From the NCBI GenBank assembly GCA_014647935.1, contig BMQD01000020.1, forward strand, positions 1 to 64,000: DNA of 64,000 nt. Direction: 5' to 3'. Below, in pieces: positions 34,929-44,274 of the stretch. Numbering within the stretch: the first letter of the stretch is position 1; every line of letters begins with the position of its first letter. This stretch comes from Planomonospora parontospora. GTDB taxonomy: Bacteria; Actinomycetota; Actinomycetes; Streptosporangiales; Streptosporangiaceae. Position numbers and translations under genes: made by a program. The notes beneath the pieces were generated by a model. It was not told where the DNA came from. It worked only from the letters and a program-made list of their open reading frames with translations, and did not search any database.

Positions 34929-36680
34929 GTGACGATCGAGCAGGCCGGGACGGGGAGCGGGACCGGGGACGGCGCCGGACCGCCCGGTGGAGCGCTGCCC
35001 GGCGGGGCGCTGCTGCAGGCGGTCTTCGCCGGTCTGGGCGAGGGCCTCTACCTCACCGACCGCGACGGGCGCATCAGCGCGGTCAACCCGCGGGCCGCCG
35101 AGCTGCTGGGCCGCCCGGCGGAGACGATGCTGGGGGCGGACGCCCACGATCTGCTGCACCGGGCCGCCGACGGCTCGGTGATCCCCCGCTCGGCGTGCAG
35201 CCTCTGGCCGGTGCTGGAGCACGGCCTGGCCGTCCGGGGCGGGTGCGCCCGCTTCCTGTGCGGCACCGGGCACCTGCTGCCGGTGTCCTGGTCGGTCTCG
35301 CCGGTCCTGCGGGACGGCCGGATCCGCGCCGCGGCGGTGCTCTTCACCGACGCCACCGAGCACCTGGAGGCCGCCGGGCGCCGGGCCGACCAGCTGGCGG
35401 CGCTGGAACGGCTCGCCGACCGGCTGGCGGCGGCCACCGAGGCCGGCGCGATGCTGGCCCGGACGCCGGAGGCGGACGAGGCGCTGCGCCGGCTGGGCCG
35501 CCTGATCGTGCCGCGGCTGGCCGAATGGGCGGCGGTGGACCTGCGCACCGGCTCCGAGGAGGTCCGCCGGGTCGTGGTCGTCCCGCCCGAGGGCTACTCC
35601 GGAGATCCCGCCTGGGAGGGGCCGCTGCCACCGGTCACCGAGTCCTCCGGTGCGCCGCTGGCCCGCGTGCTGCGCGGCGGTGAGGCCCTGCTGCTCGGCC
35701 CCGACGACATCGCCGTCTGCGACGACGAGCCGCTGGCGGACGCCCACCGCGAGCTGGTCTCCGCCTTCGGCGCCACGTCGCTGATCATCGCGCCGCTGCG
35801 CACCGCCCGGCGGATCCTGGGCGCGCTGACCGTGGCGCGCACCGACCCGGCCCGTCCCTTCGACGCCGCCGAGCTGGCGCTGGTCGAGGACCTCGGCCGG
35901 CGCGCCGGGCTGGCGGCGGACGGTGTCCGCCTGTCCGACCGGCAGCGCGAGGTCGCCGAGACCATGCAGCGCCATCTGCTGCCCTCGCTGCCGCAGGCGG
36001 GCCGGCTGGGCCTGGCGGCCCGCTACCGGCCGGCGCCGGAGGGCTCGGCGGCCGGAGGCGACTGGTACGACGTGCTGACGCTGGCCGACGGCGCGACCGC
36101 GCTGGTCGTCGGCGACGTGGCCGGCCACGACGTGCAGGCCGCCGCGCGGATGGCCCAGATGAGCAACATGCTGCGGTCCATCGCCTGGGACCGGGTGGAG
36201 CCTCCCGGCCTCATCATGGACCGCCTGGAGAACTCGGTGCTCGCCGTCGGCGACCCCGCCCTGGCCACCTTGGTCCTGGCCCGGGTCGAAGGCCCTGCGG
36301 AAGGCCCCTGGCAGCTGCACTGGGCCAGCGCCGGCCACCCGCCGCCCCTGCTGGTCACCGAGGACGGCCGCGCCCGCTATCTGGAGTCGGCGCAGAACGT
36401 GCTGGTCGGGGTGGAGTGGCACGACGTCGGCGACCGCCACGACGCGATCGAACCGCTCCCGGCGCGCAGCACCGTGCTGCTGTACACCAACGGCCTCGTC
36501 CACGCGCCGGGGACCGGGCTGGACACCGGCCTGGACCGGTTGCGCCGCCGCGCCGCGGCGCTGGCCCGCCGCTCGGTGGAAGGCTTCTGCGACGAGCTGC
36601 TGGAGAGTGCGCCGCCCGACGGCGTCGACGACATCGCCCTGCTCGCCCTGCGGGTGCCCGGTCCCGACGAGGACTCATGA
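34929..36680 (+). CDS. PAS-GAF-SpoIIE (PP2C-type) phosphatase
   Basis: A 583-residue soluble regulator. Residues about 28-145 are a PAS domain (GEGLYLTDRDGRISAVNPRAAELLG), 150-335 a GAF domain, and 345-575 a SpoIIE-type PPM phosphatase with GGDWYDV, VVGDVAGHD and GVDDIALLAL metal-binding motifs. Such proteins dephosphorylate anti-sigma-factor antagonists and so switch sigma-B-like stress or developmental sigma factors; no antagonist gene is adjacent. The start is the GTG at 34929. Its stop overlaps a tiny ORF that leads into the kinase gene, so the two regulators are probably co-expressed. Confidence 0.9.
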   Translation: MTIEQAGTGSGTGDGAGPPGGALPGGALLQAVFAGLGEGLYLTDRDGRISAVNPRAAELLGRPAETMLGADAHDLLHRAADGSVIPRSACSLWPVLEHGLAVRGGCARFLCGTGHLLPVSWSVSPVLRDGRIRAAAVLFTDATEHLEAAGRRADQLAALERLADRLAAATEAGAMLARTPEADEALRRLGRLIVPRLAEWAAVDLRTGSEEVRRVVVVPPEGYSGDPAWEGPLPPVTESSGAPLARVLRGGEALLLGPDDIAVCDDEPLADAHRELVSAFGATSLIIAPLRTARRILGALTVARTDPARPFDAAELALVEDLGRRAGLAADGVRLSDRQREVAETMQRHLLPSLPQAGRLGLAARYRPAPEGSAAGGDWYDVLTLADGATALVVGDVAGHDVQAAARMAQMSNMLRSIAWDRVEPPGLIMDRLENSVLAVGDPALATLVLARVEGPAEGPWQLHWASAGHPPPLLVTEDGRARYLESAQNVLVGVEWHDVGDRHDAIEPLPARSTVLLYTNGLVHAPGTGLDTGLDRLRRRAAALARRSVEGFCDELLESAPPDGVDDIALLALRVPGPDEDS

Positions 36681-36772
36681 CCACCCCGTACGGCGGAGCC
36701 GTCCGCGCCGGGCACCGGTCCGGGGCCACGGCCCCGGCCGCTCCGGAGGACGTGGGCGGGACGGGGCCGTGA
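36677..36772 (+). CDS. Possible 31-residue coupling peptide (doubtful)
   Basis: A 31-codon frame starts with ATG overlapping the phosphatase stop (ATGA, 36677-36680) and ends with TGA overlapping the kinase ATG (TGATG, 36770-36774). The peptide (MTTPYGGAVRAGHRSGATAP and 11 more) has no recognisable domain. Its only support is the exact start/stop linkage on both sides, which would let ribosomes pass from gene to gene. It may be chance. Confidence 0.2.
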   Translation: MTTPYGGAVRAGHRSGATAPAAPEDVGGTGP

Positions 36773-38067
36773 TGACGGAGGCACGGGACCCCGGCGAGGG
36801 CGCGGAGCGCCTCCGGGAGTCGGACCGCGAGCGGCTGGGCGGCACCCGCAGCGTGACGGACGATCAGGGACCGGGCGGGCTGCGGGAGGGCGCCCCTCCA
36901 CCGCCTCCCCCGGTCCTCATGGAGCCGGACTTCTCCGCCCTCGCCACCTCGGCCGCGCTGGCCTGCGAGACCCCGATCGCGCTGGTCAACGTGATCGGGG
37001 CCGGCGACCGGCGGCTCACCGGCCGCGCCGGCGCCGGCGCGGCGGCCCTGGACGAGCAGGCGCTGTCCTTCTTCCCCTGCACCATCCAGGGCCGCGAGCT
37101 GCTGGAGGTCCCCGACGCCCGCGACGACCCGCGCTTCCGGGACGATCCCGCGGTGACCGGGGAGCCGGGGGTGCGCTTCTACGCGGGTGTGCCGATGATC
37201 GGCCGGTCGGGGAACGTCCTGGGCGTGTTCTGCGTGATGGACCGCCGACCCCGCCGCCTCTCCGACGAGCGGCACCGGATCCTGCGCAGCCTGGCGGCCA
37301 GCGCCACCTCGCTGCTGAAGACGTACCGCTACGCCCGCCAGTCCGACCAGATCATCCACGGCCTGCAGGAGGTGCAGGACCTCAAGGACCAGTTCCTGCG
37401 CACCGTCAACCACGAGCTGCGCACCCCGCTGACCTCGATCCGCGGATACCTGCAGCTGGTGCGGGAGGGCGGGCTGGACGAGGCCACCGAGCACCGCTTC
37501 CTGCAGGTGATCGAGCGCAACAGCGAGCACATCCTGGGACTGATCGACGAGCTGCTGCTGATGTCCAGCCTCAACGCCCGCACCGCCGTCTTCACCCCCG
37601 AACGAGTCGACCTGGTCGCCGTCGTCCGCCGCGCGGTCGGCGACGCCGCCGCCGAGGCCGAGAGCCGGGGCCACACCCTGCGGCTGGAGGCCCCGCCCTC
37701 GATGACGGCCTGGGCCGACGCCCGGCGGCTCCAGCACGCGCTGGACCACCTGCTGGAGAACGCGATCAAGTACACCCCGGACGGCGGCACGATCGAGGTC
37801 ACCGTGACCGCCGACCCCGCGCGCCGCATCCGGATCCGCGACACCGGGATCGGCATCCCGCCCGGCGAGGTGGAGCGGGTCTTCGAGGACTTCTACCGGA
37901 CGCGGCAGGCCGAGGACCTGACCGGCGGCACGGGGATGGGCCTGCCCCTCGTCGACAAGATCATCCAGTTGCACGGGGGCAGCGTCCGCATCGACAGCGA
38001 GCCGGGGAAGGGCACCTCCGTGCGCGTCACGCTGCCCGTCCCGCCCTCGGACCCCCCTCCGGACTGA
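36772..38067 (+). CDS. GAF domain sensor histidine kinase
   Basis: A 431-residue soluble kinase. Residues about 45-185 are a GAF domain (ALVNVIGAGDRRLTG to VLGVFCVMDRRPR). The phospho-accepting H-box is NHELRTPLTS with His214, followed by the N-box LENAIKYTP and G-boxes DTGIGIPP and GTGMGLPLV. There is no membrane helix, so it senses a cytoplasmic signal. A GTG at 36769 directly before the ATG is an alternative start. No response regulator gene is adjacent. Its GAF is like that of the truncated protein at 1-927. Confidence 0.9.
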   Translation: MTEARDPGEGAERLRESDRERLGGTRSVTDDQGPGGLREGAPPPPPPVLMEPDFSALATSAALACETPIALVNVIGAGDRRLTGRAGAGAAALDEQALSFFPCTIQGRELLEVPDARDDPRFRDDPAVTGEPGVRFYAGVPMIGRSGNVLGVFCVMDRRPRRLSDERHRILRSLAASATSLLKTYRYARQSDQIIHGLQEVQDLKDQFLRTVNHELRTPLTSIRGYLQLVREGGLDEATEHRFLQVIERNSEHILGLIDELLLMSSLNARTAVFTPERVDLVAVVRRAVGDAAAEAESRGHTLRLEAPPSMTAWADARRLQHALDHLLENAIKYTPDGGTIEVTVTADPARRIRIRDTGIGIPPGEVERVFEDFYRTRQAEDLTGGTGMGLPLVDKIIQLHGGSVRIDSEPGKGTSVRVTLPVPPSDPPPD

Positions 38068-38175
38068 CCCGGCGGCGCGGCTCCGTCTCCGGCTCGACCG
38101 GCGCGTGGCTCCGTCTCCGGGCCGGCCGGCGGTGAGGCCCTCTCTCCGGACCGGCCGCCGGGGACCGGGCCCCGG

Positions 38176-38622
38176 TCAGCCGGCGATCAGGTCGGGCAGC
38201 CGGGCGGCGGCGCCGGTGAGATAGTCGCCCAGTTCCGGGGGGACGAGGTTGAGGGCGCCGATCTCGTCGGGGTCGAGGGGGACCCGCACCACCTCGTAGA
38301 CGCCGCGGGCGGGATCGGCGAACTCCGGGCCGCAGCGCAGGGCGAGGTCCATGGAGACCAGGCGGCAGCCGTACACGTGCTGGAGCTTGACGCCCTCCTC
38401 GCGCGGGCAGCGCAGGGTGGTCAGCGGGGTGACGGCCGAGACGGTGGCGCCGAGCTCCTCCAGGAGCTCGCGGTGGAGGGTGTGCTCCAGGGAGGCGTCC
38501 TCGGGCTCGACGTGGCCGCCGGGGGCGGACCAGTACAGCTCCTTGCCGGGCACGGTGCGCCGGAACAGCACGAGCCGGTCGTCGTCGAGGAGCACGGCGC
38601 GGACGCTGGGAACGGGCGGCAT
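38176..38622 (-). CDS. Nudix hydrolase
   Basis: A 148-residue Nudix protein. The Nudix box reads GGHVEPEDASLEHTLHRELLEELGA; it has the required GG, E and RELxEELG but one extra residue before RE compared with MutT. Substrates are nucleoside diphosphate derivatives of unknown identity. The ATG at 38622 is chosen; upstream sequence in the frame is low complexity. It lies downstream of the ArfB-like gene, 119 bases apart, on the same strand. Confidence 0.85.
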   Translation of the reverse strand: MPPVPSVRAVLLDDDRLVLFRRTVPGKELYWSAPGGHVEPEDASLEHTLHRELLEELGATVSAVTPLTTLRCPREEGVKLQHVYGCRLVSMDLALRCGPEFADPARGVYEVVRVPLDPDEIGALNLVPPELGDYLTGAAARLPDLIAG

Positions 38623-38741
38623 CTTCCGGATTCTCGCATCCGCCCCCGCGCCCGTCTCCCCCGGGGAGCCGAACGCCGGGCCAAACCCGAGGCAAGGGGC
38701 CGGCCGAGACCGGCCGAGACCGGGCCGCGCCCCGGCCGGGC

Positions 38742-39161
38742 TCAGATGTCGCGGCGGAGCCGTTTGAGGTCGGAGCGGTGCTTCTTGGCGGCGATGCGGC
38801 GCTCGACGGCGCCCCTGCTCGGCTTGGTCGGGCGGCGCTTCTTCGGGGGCGGGGCGACGGCCTCGCGCAGGAGCTGCGCCAGGCGCACCTCGGCCGCCTC
38901 GCGGTTGCGCAGCTGGGAGCGGAACTCCGAGGCGGCGATGGTGACGACGCCGCCGGTCAGGCGGGAGGCGAGGCGCTCCAGCGCGCGGGTCTTGAGCAGC
39001 GGAGGGAGGGACTCGGTGGCGGCCAGGTCGAAGCTGAGCTCGACCCGGCTGTCGGTGGTGTTGACCCCCTGGCCGCCGGGACCCGAGGAACGCGAGAAAC
39101 GCCAGTGGAGCTCGGACTCGGGAACGGAGACCGAGCCGCTGATCTGAAGCGGGCCGGGCAT
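38742..39161 (-). CDS. arfB: ArfB/YaeJ-like peptidyl-tRNA hydrolase (GGQ release factor family)
   Basis: A 139-residue class I release-factor-like protein without codon-recognition domains. The catalytic GGQ lies in SGPGGQGVN (residues 26-34), followed by DSRVELSFDL. The C-terminal tail is rich in Lys/Arg (PPPKKRRPTKPSRGAVERRIAAKK), which in ArfB enters the empty mRNA channel of stalled ribosomes. It should hydrolyse peptidyl-tRNA to rescue non-stop complexes. The ATG at 39161 defines a protein of the usual length. Confidence 0.92.
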   Translation of the reverse strand: MPGPLQISGSVSVPESELHWRFSRSSGPGGQGVNTTDSRVELSFDLAATESLPPLLKTRALERLASRLTGGVVTIAASEFRSQLRNREAAEVRLAQLLREAVAPPPKKRRPTKPSRGAVERRIAAKKHRSDLKRLRRDI

Positions 39162-39253
39162 GGCGGACGACTCCTTCGGGCAGGGGGTGCGTGTCCAGCG
39201 TAGCGAGGGGGCACACCCGTCGATCAACCGGTTTATGCCCCGTTTGCCCATTT

Positions 39254-39267
39254 CCATCGGCCGATGG
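39254..39267. promoter_or_regulatory. 14-bp perfect palindrome between divergent genes
   Basis: CCATCGGCCGATGG reads the same on both strands and lies in an AT-richer part of the divergent space between the ArfB-like gene and the esterase gene. It is a possible operator; nothing identifies the regulator. Confidence 0.35.
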
Positions 39268-39359
39268 CTGCTCGTGCCGGTCTTGTGGCGCCCGGTTCCT
39301 TCCGCCACAGTGATGGCGGGCGCAAGCCGTACATGTCGGTGGGGGAGGGGCGAGGGCGC

Positions 39360-40196
39360 GTGGGTGCGATCGTGGGCGTGCACGGGATCGGGAAGTACCG
39401 GTACTACCGCGAGGCGGGGAACTCGGTCGCCGGGGCGGAGGCGGCGATGCGCGCCAAGTGGGACCGCTATCTGCACCGGGGGCTCGCGGCCGGGGCGCCG
39501 CACGCGGGGGAGCGCTACGTCACCGAGATCGCCTACTACGCCCACCTGCTCGGCGAGCACAAGCAGGACGGCGACCCCCGTGCGGTGCGGAGCATGGCGG
39601 CGGGGGAGCAGGAGGTCCTGGTCGCCTGGGCGCGCCAGCTCGACGCGGTCGGCGAGGGGCTGACCGGCGCGCTGCACCTGGTGGCGGGCTGGATGCTGGA
39701 GCGTATGCCGGACCAGGCGGCGCGGTTCGCCGCGCTCTTCGCCCCCGAGGTGGCGGCCTACCTCGCGGTCGGCGGCGAGGCGCGGGCCGGCGCGCGGGCG
39801 GCGGTGGCCGAGGTGATCCGGCGCAACCGCCCGAAGGTGGTCATCGCACACTCCCTCGGCAGCGTGGTGGCCTACGAGACGCTCTGGGCCCACCCCGACC
39901 TGGAGGTCGAGCTGCTGATCACCCTCGGCAGCCCGCTGGGCATGCGCGACGTGGTCTTCGAGCGCCTGCTGCCGGCCCCGGTGAACGGCCGGGGCGAGCG
40001 GCCCCGCCAGGTGCGGCGGTGGGTCAACATCGCCGACCGGCACGACATCGCCGCGATCCCGCCCGCCCTGCGGTCGTGCTTCACCGGGGTCGACCGGGAG
40101 GTCCTGGTCGACCTCGACCGGCTCGACTTCCACACCGTGGAGAAGTACCTGGGCTGCGGGGCGCTGGGCGAGCACCTGAGGCCGTACCTGTCCTGA
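39360..40196 (+). CDS. Putative alpha/beta hydrolase (esterase/lipase-like)
   Basis: About 278 residues. The nucleophile elbow is IAHSLGSVVAYE, preceded by a strand (RPKVV), and the N-terminus has an oxyanion-type AIVGVHGIGKYRYYR. A catalytic Asp may lie in NIADRHDIAAIPP and a His in VDLDRLDFHTVEKYL. No signal peptide is visible, so it is probably cytoplasmic. The GTG at 39360 has purine-rich GGGGGAGGGGCGAGG just upstream; an ATG at 39333 is the alternative. The substrate is unknown. Confidence 0.75.
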   Translation: MGAIVGVHGIGKYRYYREAGNSVAGAEAAMRAKWDRYLHRGLAAGAPHAGERYVTEIAYYAHLLGEHKQDGDPRAVRSMAAGEQEVLVAWARQLDAVGEGLTGALHLVAGWMLERMPDQAARFAALFAPEVAAYLAVGGEARAGARAAVAEVIRRNRPKVVIAHSLGSVVAYETLWAHPDLEVELLITLGSPLGMRDVVFERLLPAPVNGRGERPRQVRRWVNIADRHDIAAIPPALRSCFTGVDREVLVDLDRLDFHTVEKYLGCGALGEHLRPYLS

Positions 40197-40396
40197 CGGC
40201 GAGGACGCGGGCGCGCGCGTCCCGGTGCGGACCGGTGCCCTGCGGGAGTGTTCACCTGCCGGCAGGGGGCGGGCCTCCCGCAGGTCCGGCGGCGTCCACC
40301 CCGGAGGGGAAGGCGCGCCCGGCCGTCCCGCGGCTGTTCACCCTGCCTTGACGTGCGGGTCACAGCGGGGTCAGGCGGGTCGGCTGCACTGGTGGC

Positions 40397-41974
40397 GTGG
40401 AGCAGAAGCCGTCACGCAGAGCGTTCCTGTCCGCCGCCGCGGGTGCTGGCGGCCTGTTGCTCGCCGGGGCCGGGCCCGCCTCGGCGACCGTCCGGCCGGC
40501 GCGGTCCGGGGCCCTGGCCCGGGACCCGTTCACCCTGGGGGTCGCCTCCGGGGACCCGTCGCCGGACGGGTTCGTGCTGTGGACCCGGCTGGCGACCGAT
40601 CCGCTGAGCGGGGACGGCCACGGGGGGATGCCGGGCCGGGACGTGGACGTGCGGTGGCAGGTCGCCGCCGACGAGCGGTTCACCGAGGTCGTGCGCTCGG
40701 GCACCGAGACCGCGCGCCGGACGCGGGCGCACAGCGTCCACGTCGAGCTGGACGGGCTGGAGCCCGGCCGGGAGTACTTCTACCGCTTCCGCGCCGGCGG
40801 CCACCTGTCGCCGGTCGGCCGCACCCGCACCGCCCCGTCGGCGTCGGCGGCGCGGGGGGCCGGGCTCACCTTCGCCGTCGCCGCCTGCGCGCACTACGAG
40901 CACGGCTACTACACGGCCTACCGCAGGCTCGCCGAGTCCGAGCCCGAGCTCGTGGTCCACCTGGGCGACTACATGTACGAGTACGGGCCGCAGGGGTACA
41001 CCGCGCTCGGCGGCGGCGTCCGGGAGCACACGCCGGGCAAGTGCGAGACCCTGGCCGACTACCGGATGCGGCACGCGCAGTACAAGAGCGACCGCGACCT
41101 GCAGGCCGCGCACGCGGCCGCGCCCTGGCTGGTGGCCTTCGACGACCACGAGATCGAGAACAACTGGGCCGCCGGGGTGTCCAGCACCGGCGCCCCGGCG
41201 TTCGCACGGCGCCGTGCCGCCGCCTTCACGGCCTACTACGAGAACATGCCGCTGCGCCGATCCAGCGTCCCCGGGGGCGCGTCGATGCGGGTGCACCGGC
41301 GGGTGGACTGGGGCCCGCTGGCCCGCTTCCACCTGCTCGACACCCGGCAGTTCCGCGACGACCAGGCGTGCGAGGACGGCGTCCGGGCCGGCTGCGACGA
41401 CCGGCTCTCCCCGGAGCGCACCCTGCTCGGCGCCGACCAGCGCGACTGGCTGCTCGGCGGGCTCGCCGCCTCCCGGGCCCGCTGGAACCTGATCGGCCAG
41501 CAGATCCTGATGGCCCAGCGCGACCACCGGACCGGTCCCGGCAGCGAGGTGAACCTGGACTCCTGGGACGGCTACGCCGCCGAGCGCACCCGCCTGCTGA
41601 CCGGCCTGCGCGACTCCGGCGCGGCCAACCCGGTGGTGCTGACCGGTGACGCGCACATGCACCACGCCGCCGACCTCACACTCGACTTCGACGATCCGGA
41701 CGCGGAGAAGGTGGCGGTGGAGCTGGTCACCTCCTCCGTCTCCAGCGACGGCGACGGCTACCGGGACGAGAGCCGGGTCTCCGAGATCGTGGCGGAGAAC
41801 CCGCACATCTCCTACCTGGACCAGCGGCGCGGCTACATCCTCTGCCGGCTGACCGAGGAGGAGCTCCGGGCGGACTTCCGCGTCATGGAGTACATCAGCC
41901 GCCGCGGGGCCCCCGCCAGGACGGGCGCCCGCTTCACCGTCCCGGCGGGGGAGCGGGGGCTCGACCCCCGCTGA
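40397..41974 (+). CDS. phoD: Secreted PhoD-like alkaline phosphatase (Tat substrate)
   Basis: A 525-residue phosphodiesterase/monoesterase. The N-terminus has a twin-arginine signal (SRRAFLSAAAGAGGLLLAGAGPASA), so it is exported folded. An N-terminal Fn3-like domain (about residues 45-145) is followed by the metallophosphatase domain with VHLGDYMYEYG, FDDHEIENNW, LLDTRQFRDDQAC, QQILMAQ and VLTGDAHMHHA, the metal-binding motifs of PhoD. It releases phosphate from phosphodiesters such as teichoic acids and is usually under PhoP control; I found no convincing PHO box. The start is a GTG. Confidence 0.92.
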   Translation: MEQKPSRRAFLSAAAGAGGLLLAGAGPASATVRPARSGALARDPFTLGVASGDPSPDGFVLWTRLATDPLSGDGHGGMPGRDVDVRWQVAADERFTEVVRSGTETARRTRAHSVHVELDGLEPGREYFYRFRAGGHLSPVGRTRTAPSASAARGAGLTFAVAACAHYEHGYYTAYRRLAESEPELVVHLGDYMYEYGPQGYTALGGGVREHTPGKCETLADYRMRHAQYKSDRDLQAAHAAAPWLVAFDDHEIENNWAAGVSSTGAPAFARRRAAAFTAYYENMPLRRSSVPGGASMRVHRRVDWGPLARFHLLDTRQFRDDQACEDGVRAGCDDRLSPERTLLGADQRDWLLGGLAASRARWNLIGQQILMAQRDHRTGPGSEVNLDSWDGYAAERTRLLTGLRDSGAANPVVLTGDAHMHHAADLTLDFDDPDAEKVAVELVTSSVSSDGDGYRDESRVSEIVAENPHISYLDQRRGYILCRLTEEELRADFRVMEYISRRGAPARTGARFTVPAGERGLDPR

Positions 41975-42042
41975 GCCGGCCGGGCCGCGCGGGGGTCCGG
42001 TCCGGGCGGGACGCCGACCGCGCGGGGATCCGGTCCGGGCGG
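41953..42042. repeat. Terminator hairpin and 25-bp direct repeat after phoD
   Basis: GCGGGGG-(5)-CCCCCGC at 41953-41971 spans the phoD stop and can act as a terminator. Directly after it, two 25-base copies of CCGCGCGGGGNTCCGGTCCG plus GGCGG lie at 41985-42009 and 42018-42042, differing at one position. No gene lies here. Confidence 0.65.
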
Positions 42043-42094
42043 ACGAGACGGCGGTGCGACCGACCGGACCGATCGGGTCGGGGAGAAAATTCTC

Positions 42095-42691
42095 ATGATT
42101 TACCGGAAAATGGGCTATATGAGTCACCCCGTTACGAGGCTCACCGCCGCGGCCCTGGCTGCCGCGCTGGGCGGCGCCCTCCTCCAGACCCCCGCCGCGG
42201 CCGCGGTCCCGGCCGCCCGCACGGGCCCCGCGACCGCCGCGGTCCCGGCGCTCACCGTGGCCGCCGGGATCTCCGGCGTCTCGTCGGCCGCCAAGCCGAG
42301 GTTCACCGCCTCAGTCCGCTACGACAAGTACGTCCGCCGGGGCGGTTACGTGACCTACCGGGTCAAGGTGACCAACAAGGGCGGTTACCGGGGCCAGGCC
42401 TACGCCCTGCTCGGCGGGAGCTTCCCGTCCGGGACCCGGCGGATCAAGGTGGTCGCCAAGCCGCGCAGCATCAGCTGCAAGACCAGGGGCCGGACCCTGA
42501 ACTGCTGGATGACCTCGCTCGACAACGGCGACACCACCTCGGTGACGGTCCGCGCCTGGCTGCGCCCCGCCAAGCGCGGAAAGTACGTCCCGAGGTTCGG
42601 GGTCGCCTACACCGCGGACCGCGACGCCGACCGGAGCCGGCTGTTCCGCACGATCCGCTTCAAGAAGCTCACCGGGACCCGGATCCTCTGA
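42095..42691 (+). CDS. Secreted basic protein with DUF11-like fold, function unknown
   Basis: A 198-residue exported protein. After a signal peptide (TRLTAAALAAALGGALLQTPAAA) and an Ala/Pro linker comes a beta-sandwich-like domain with the DUF11/CARDB pattern: KYVRRGGYVTYRVKVTNKGG, a Cys pair (ISCKTRGRTLNCW) and GDTTSVTVRAWLRP. It is rich in Arg and Lys. GGGGAG at about 42079 supports the ATG at 42095; in-frame ATGs at 42110 and 42119 are alternatives. Its last 23 bases overlap the 3' end of the convergent FG-GAP gene. Confidence 0.7.
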   Translation: MIYRKMGYMSHPVTRLTAAALAAALGGALLQTPAAAAVPAARTGPATAAVPALTVAAGISGVSSAAKPRFTASVRYDKYVRRGGYVTYRVKVTNKGGYRGQAYALLGGSFPSGTRRIKVVAKPRSISCKTRGRTLNCWMTSLDNGDTTSVTVRAWLRPAKRGKYVPRFGVAYTADRDADRSRLFRTIRFKKLTGTRIL

Positions 42692-44180
42692 GCGCGTAGC
42701 CGAACAGGGCGCTCCCGGCGCCGGTGGCGAGAGTCCGCGCCGTCGCCGGGCGCACCCCCGTCTGCGCCCCCTCCCGCGCGCCTCCGCGCAGCAGGACGAG
42801 CCTGCCCGAGGCCGGCGCGGCCACGACCAGGCCCCGGCCGGGCACGATGGCCAGCGCCGCGCCGAAGTCGCCTCCGCGACCGGTGACCAGCAGGTCGTTC
42901 CGCTTCGTCAGACCGCCGGACCGGGTCCCGGCGAGCACCTGGACGGCGTTCTCCCCCGGTGCCCCGATCGCCAGCTCGTCGTCGCCGTCCCCGTTGAGGT
43001 CCCCGGCGGCCAGCGCCGCGCCGAACCGGTCGAAGTAGCGCGGCACGCCGTCGAGCCCCCGCTGGGAGAAGGCCTCGGAGGTCGCGGTGCGCAGGCCCCG
43101 CGCCGAACCGTGGACGGTCACCACGGTCCCGTCGCCGTAGTCCATCGCCCGCTGGTTCGCGGTCAGGCCCTCACCCGGCACGCCGACGGCCAGGTCGGCG
43201 CGGCCGTCGGCGTCGAAGTCCCCCGTCGCCAGCGCGGCGCCGAAGGCGTCCCAGGGCTCGGCGGCGCCGGCGACGCCCGGACTGTCCTGGGTGAGGCGCA
43301 GGGCCTCGCGCCGCCGCACGTCGAGCACGGTGACCGAGCCCTCCCCGCTCTTGCGGAGGCTGTCGGCGGGCGCGCCCACCGCGATCTCCGCCCGGCCGTC
43401 GCCGTCGAAGTCACCGGTCGCGAGCACCGACCCGAACTGGTCGGTCTTCCGCTCCCGCTGCCCCACCCAGCGGGTCCGCTGCGTGACGACGTACGGCCTG
43501 CGGCCCCGGGTCCCGTGCACCCCGACGCCGCCCCCGCCCAGTCCCGGGATCCCGATCACCAGCTCGTCGTCGCCGTCCCCGTCCAGGTCCCCGGCGGCCA
43601 GCGCCGCGCCGAACCGGTCGGGCCCGCGCCCGCGTCCCAGATCCCCGGCGTCGAGCACCGCGCCGGGCCGCAGTCCGCCGGGCGAGCCGCGGAAGAGCTG
43701 GACCACGCCCCTGCCGTCGGAGCCCGGCCCCGGCCGGTCCTCCTCCGAGACCCCGACGGCCAGGTCCGCGCAGCGGTCGCCGTCGAAGTCGCCGGTCGCC
43801 AGCGCCGAGCCGAACGCGTCGCCGGTCTCGGCCTCCCCCGGCACCCCGGGGTCGTCCTGGGTGAGCCGCCGCTCGGTGCGCATGCCGTACAGGACCGTGA
43901 CGGACCCCGCGCGGGCGTGGCCTCCTACCTCCGTGTACGGCGCGGCGACCGCGAGGTCGGCGCGGCCGTCGCCGTCGAAGTCGGAGGGCACGCCGGAGCA
44001 CGCCCGGAAGGCCGCCGCCGGACCCGGGACCGGACCGGAGACCGGCCAGGCGGGAGGGCCCGGCGCGGAGGCCGTTCGGGTGGGAGGGCCCGGGGCCGCG
44101 GGGGAGGCGGGGAGGGCCGGGGCCGCGGGGGAGGCGAGGGCGGTGGCCAGAGCGGCGGAGGCGAGGAGCATTGCTCTCAT
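42669..44180 (-). CDS. Secreted FG-GAP repeat (integrin-alpha-like) protein
   Basis: A 503-residue exported protein predicted to fold as a seven-bladed beta-propeller. After the signal peptide ([19 protein letters not shown]) and a Pro-rich linker, six calcium-binding FG-GAP repeats are visible, each with a core such as DFDGDGRADLAV, DFDGDRCADLAV, DLDGDGDDELVI, DFDGDGRAEIAV, DFDADGRADLAV or DLNGDGDDELAI; a seventh lacks the Asp motif. Such proteins bind ligands or surfaces outside the cell. The ATG at 44180 is chosen; the frame runs on upstream to a GTG at 44378 but that part overlaps the P450 gene. The 3' end overlaps its convergent neighbour. Confidence 0.85.
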   Translation of the reverse strand: MRAMLLASAALATALASPAAPALPASPAAPGPPTRTASAPGPPAWPVSGPVPGPAAAFRACSGVPSDFDGDGRADLAVAAPYTEVGGHARAGSVTVLYGMRTERRLTQDDPGVPGEAETGDAFGSALATGDFDGDRCADLAVGVSEEDRPGPGSDGRGVVQLFRGSPGGLRPGAVLDAGDLGRGRGPDRFGAALAAGDLDGDGDDELVIGIPGLGGGGVGVHGTRGRRPYVVTQRTRWVGQRERKTDQFGSVLATGDFDGDGRAEIAVGAPADSLRKSGEGSVTVLDVRRREALRLTQDSPGVAGAAEPWDAFGAALATGDFDADGRADLAVGVPGEGLTANQRAMDYGDGTVVTVHGSARGLRTATSEAFSQRGLDGVPRYFDRFGAALAAGDLNGDGDDELAIGAPGENAVQVLAGTRSGGLTKRNDLLVTGRGGDFGAALAIVPGRGLVVAAPASGRLVLLRGGAREGAQTGVRPATARTLATGAGSALFGYALRGSGSR

Positions 44181-44274
44181 AACCGGGATGTTCTCCGGCG
44201 TTTCGGGCTCCCCTCCCTCCGCCACGTGAACGATATGTGGCCGGTTTCGGTAGAGCGCGTGCCAGGATGAGCAG

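Noticed and set aside
39264-39359. Longer N-terminus of the esterase-like protein
   Set aside because: The added residues are low complexity and the best ribosome binding site lies just before the GTG at 39360.
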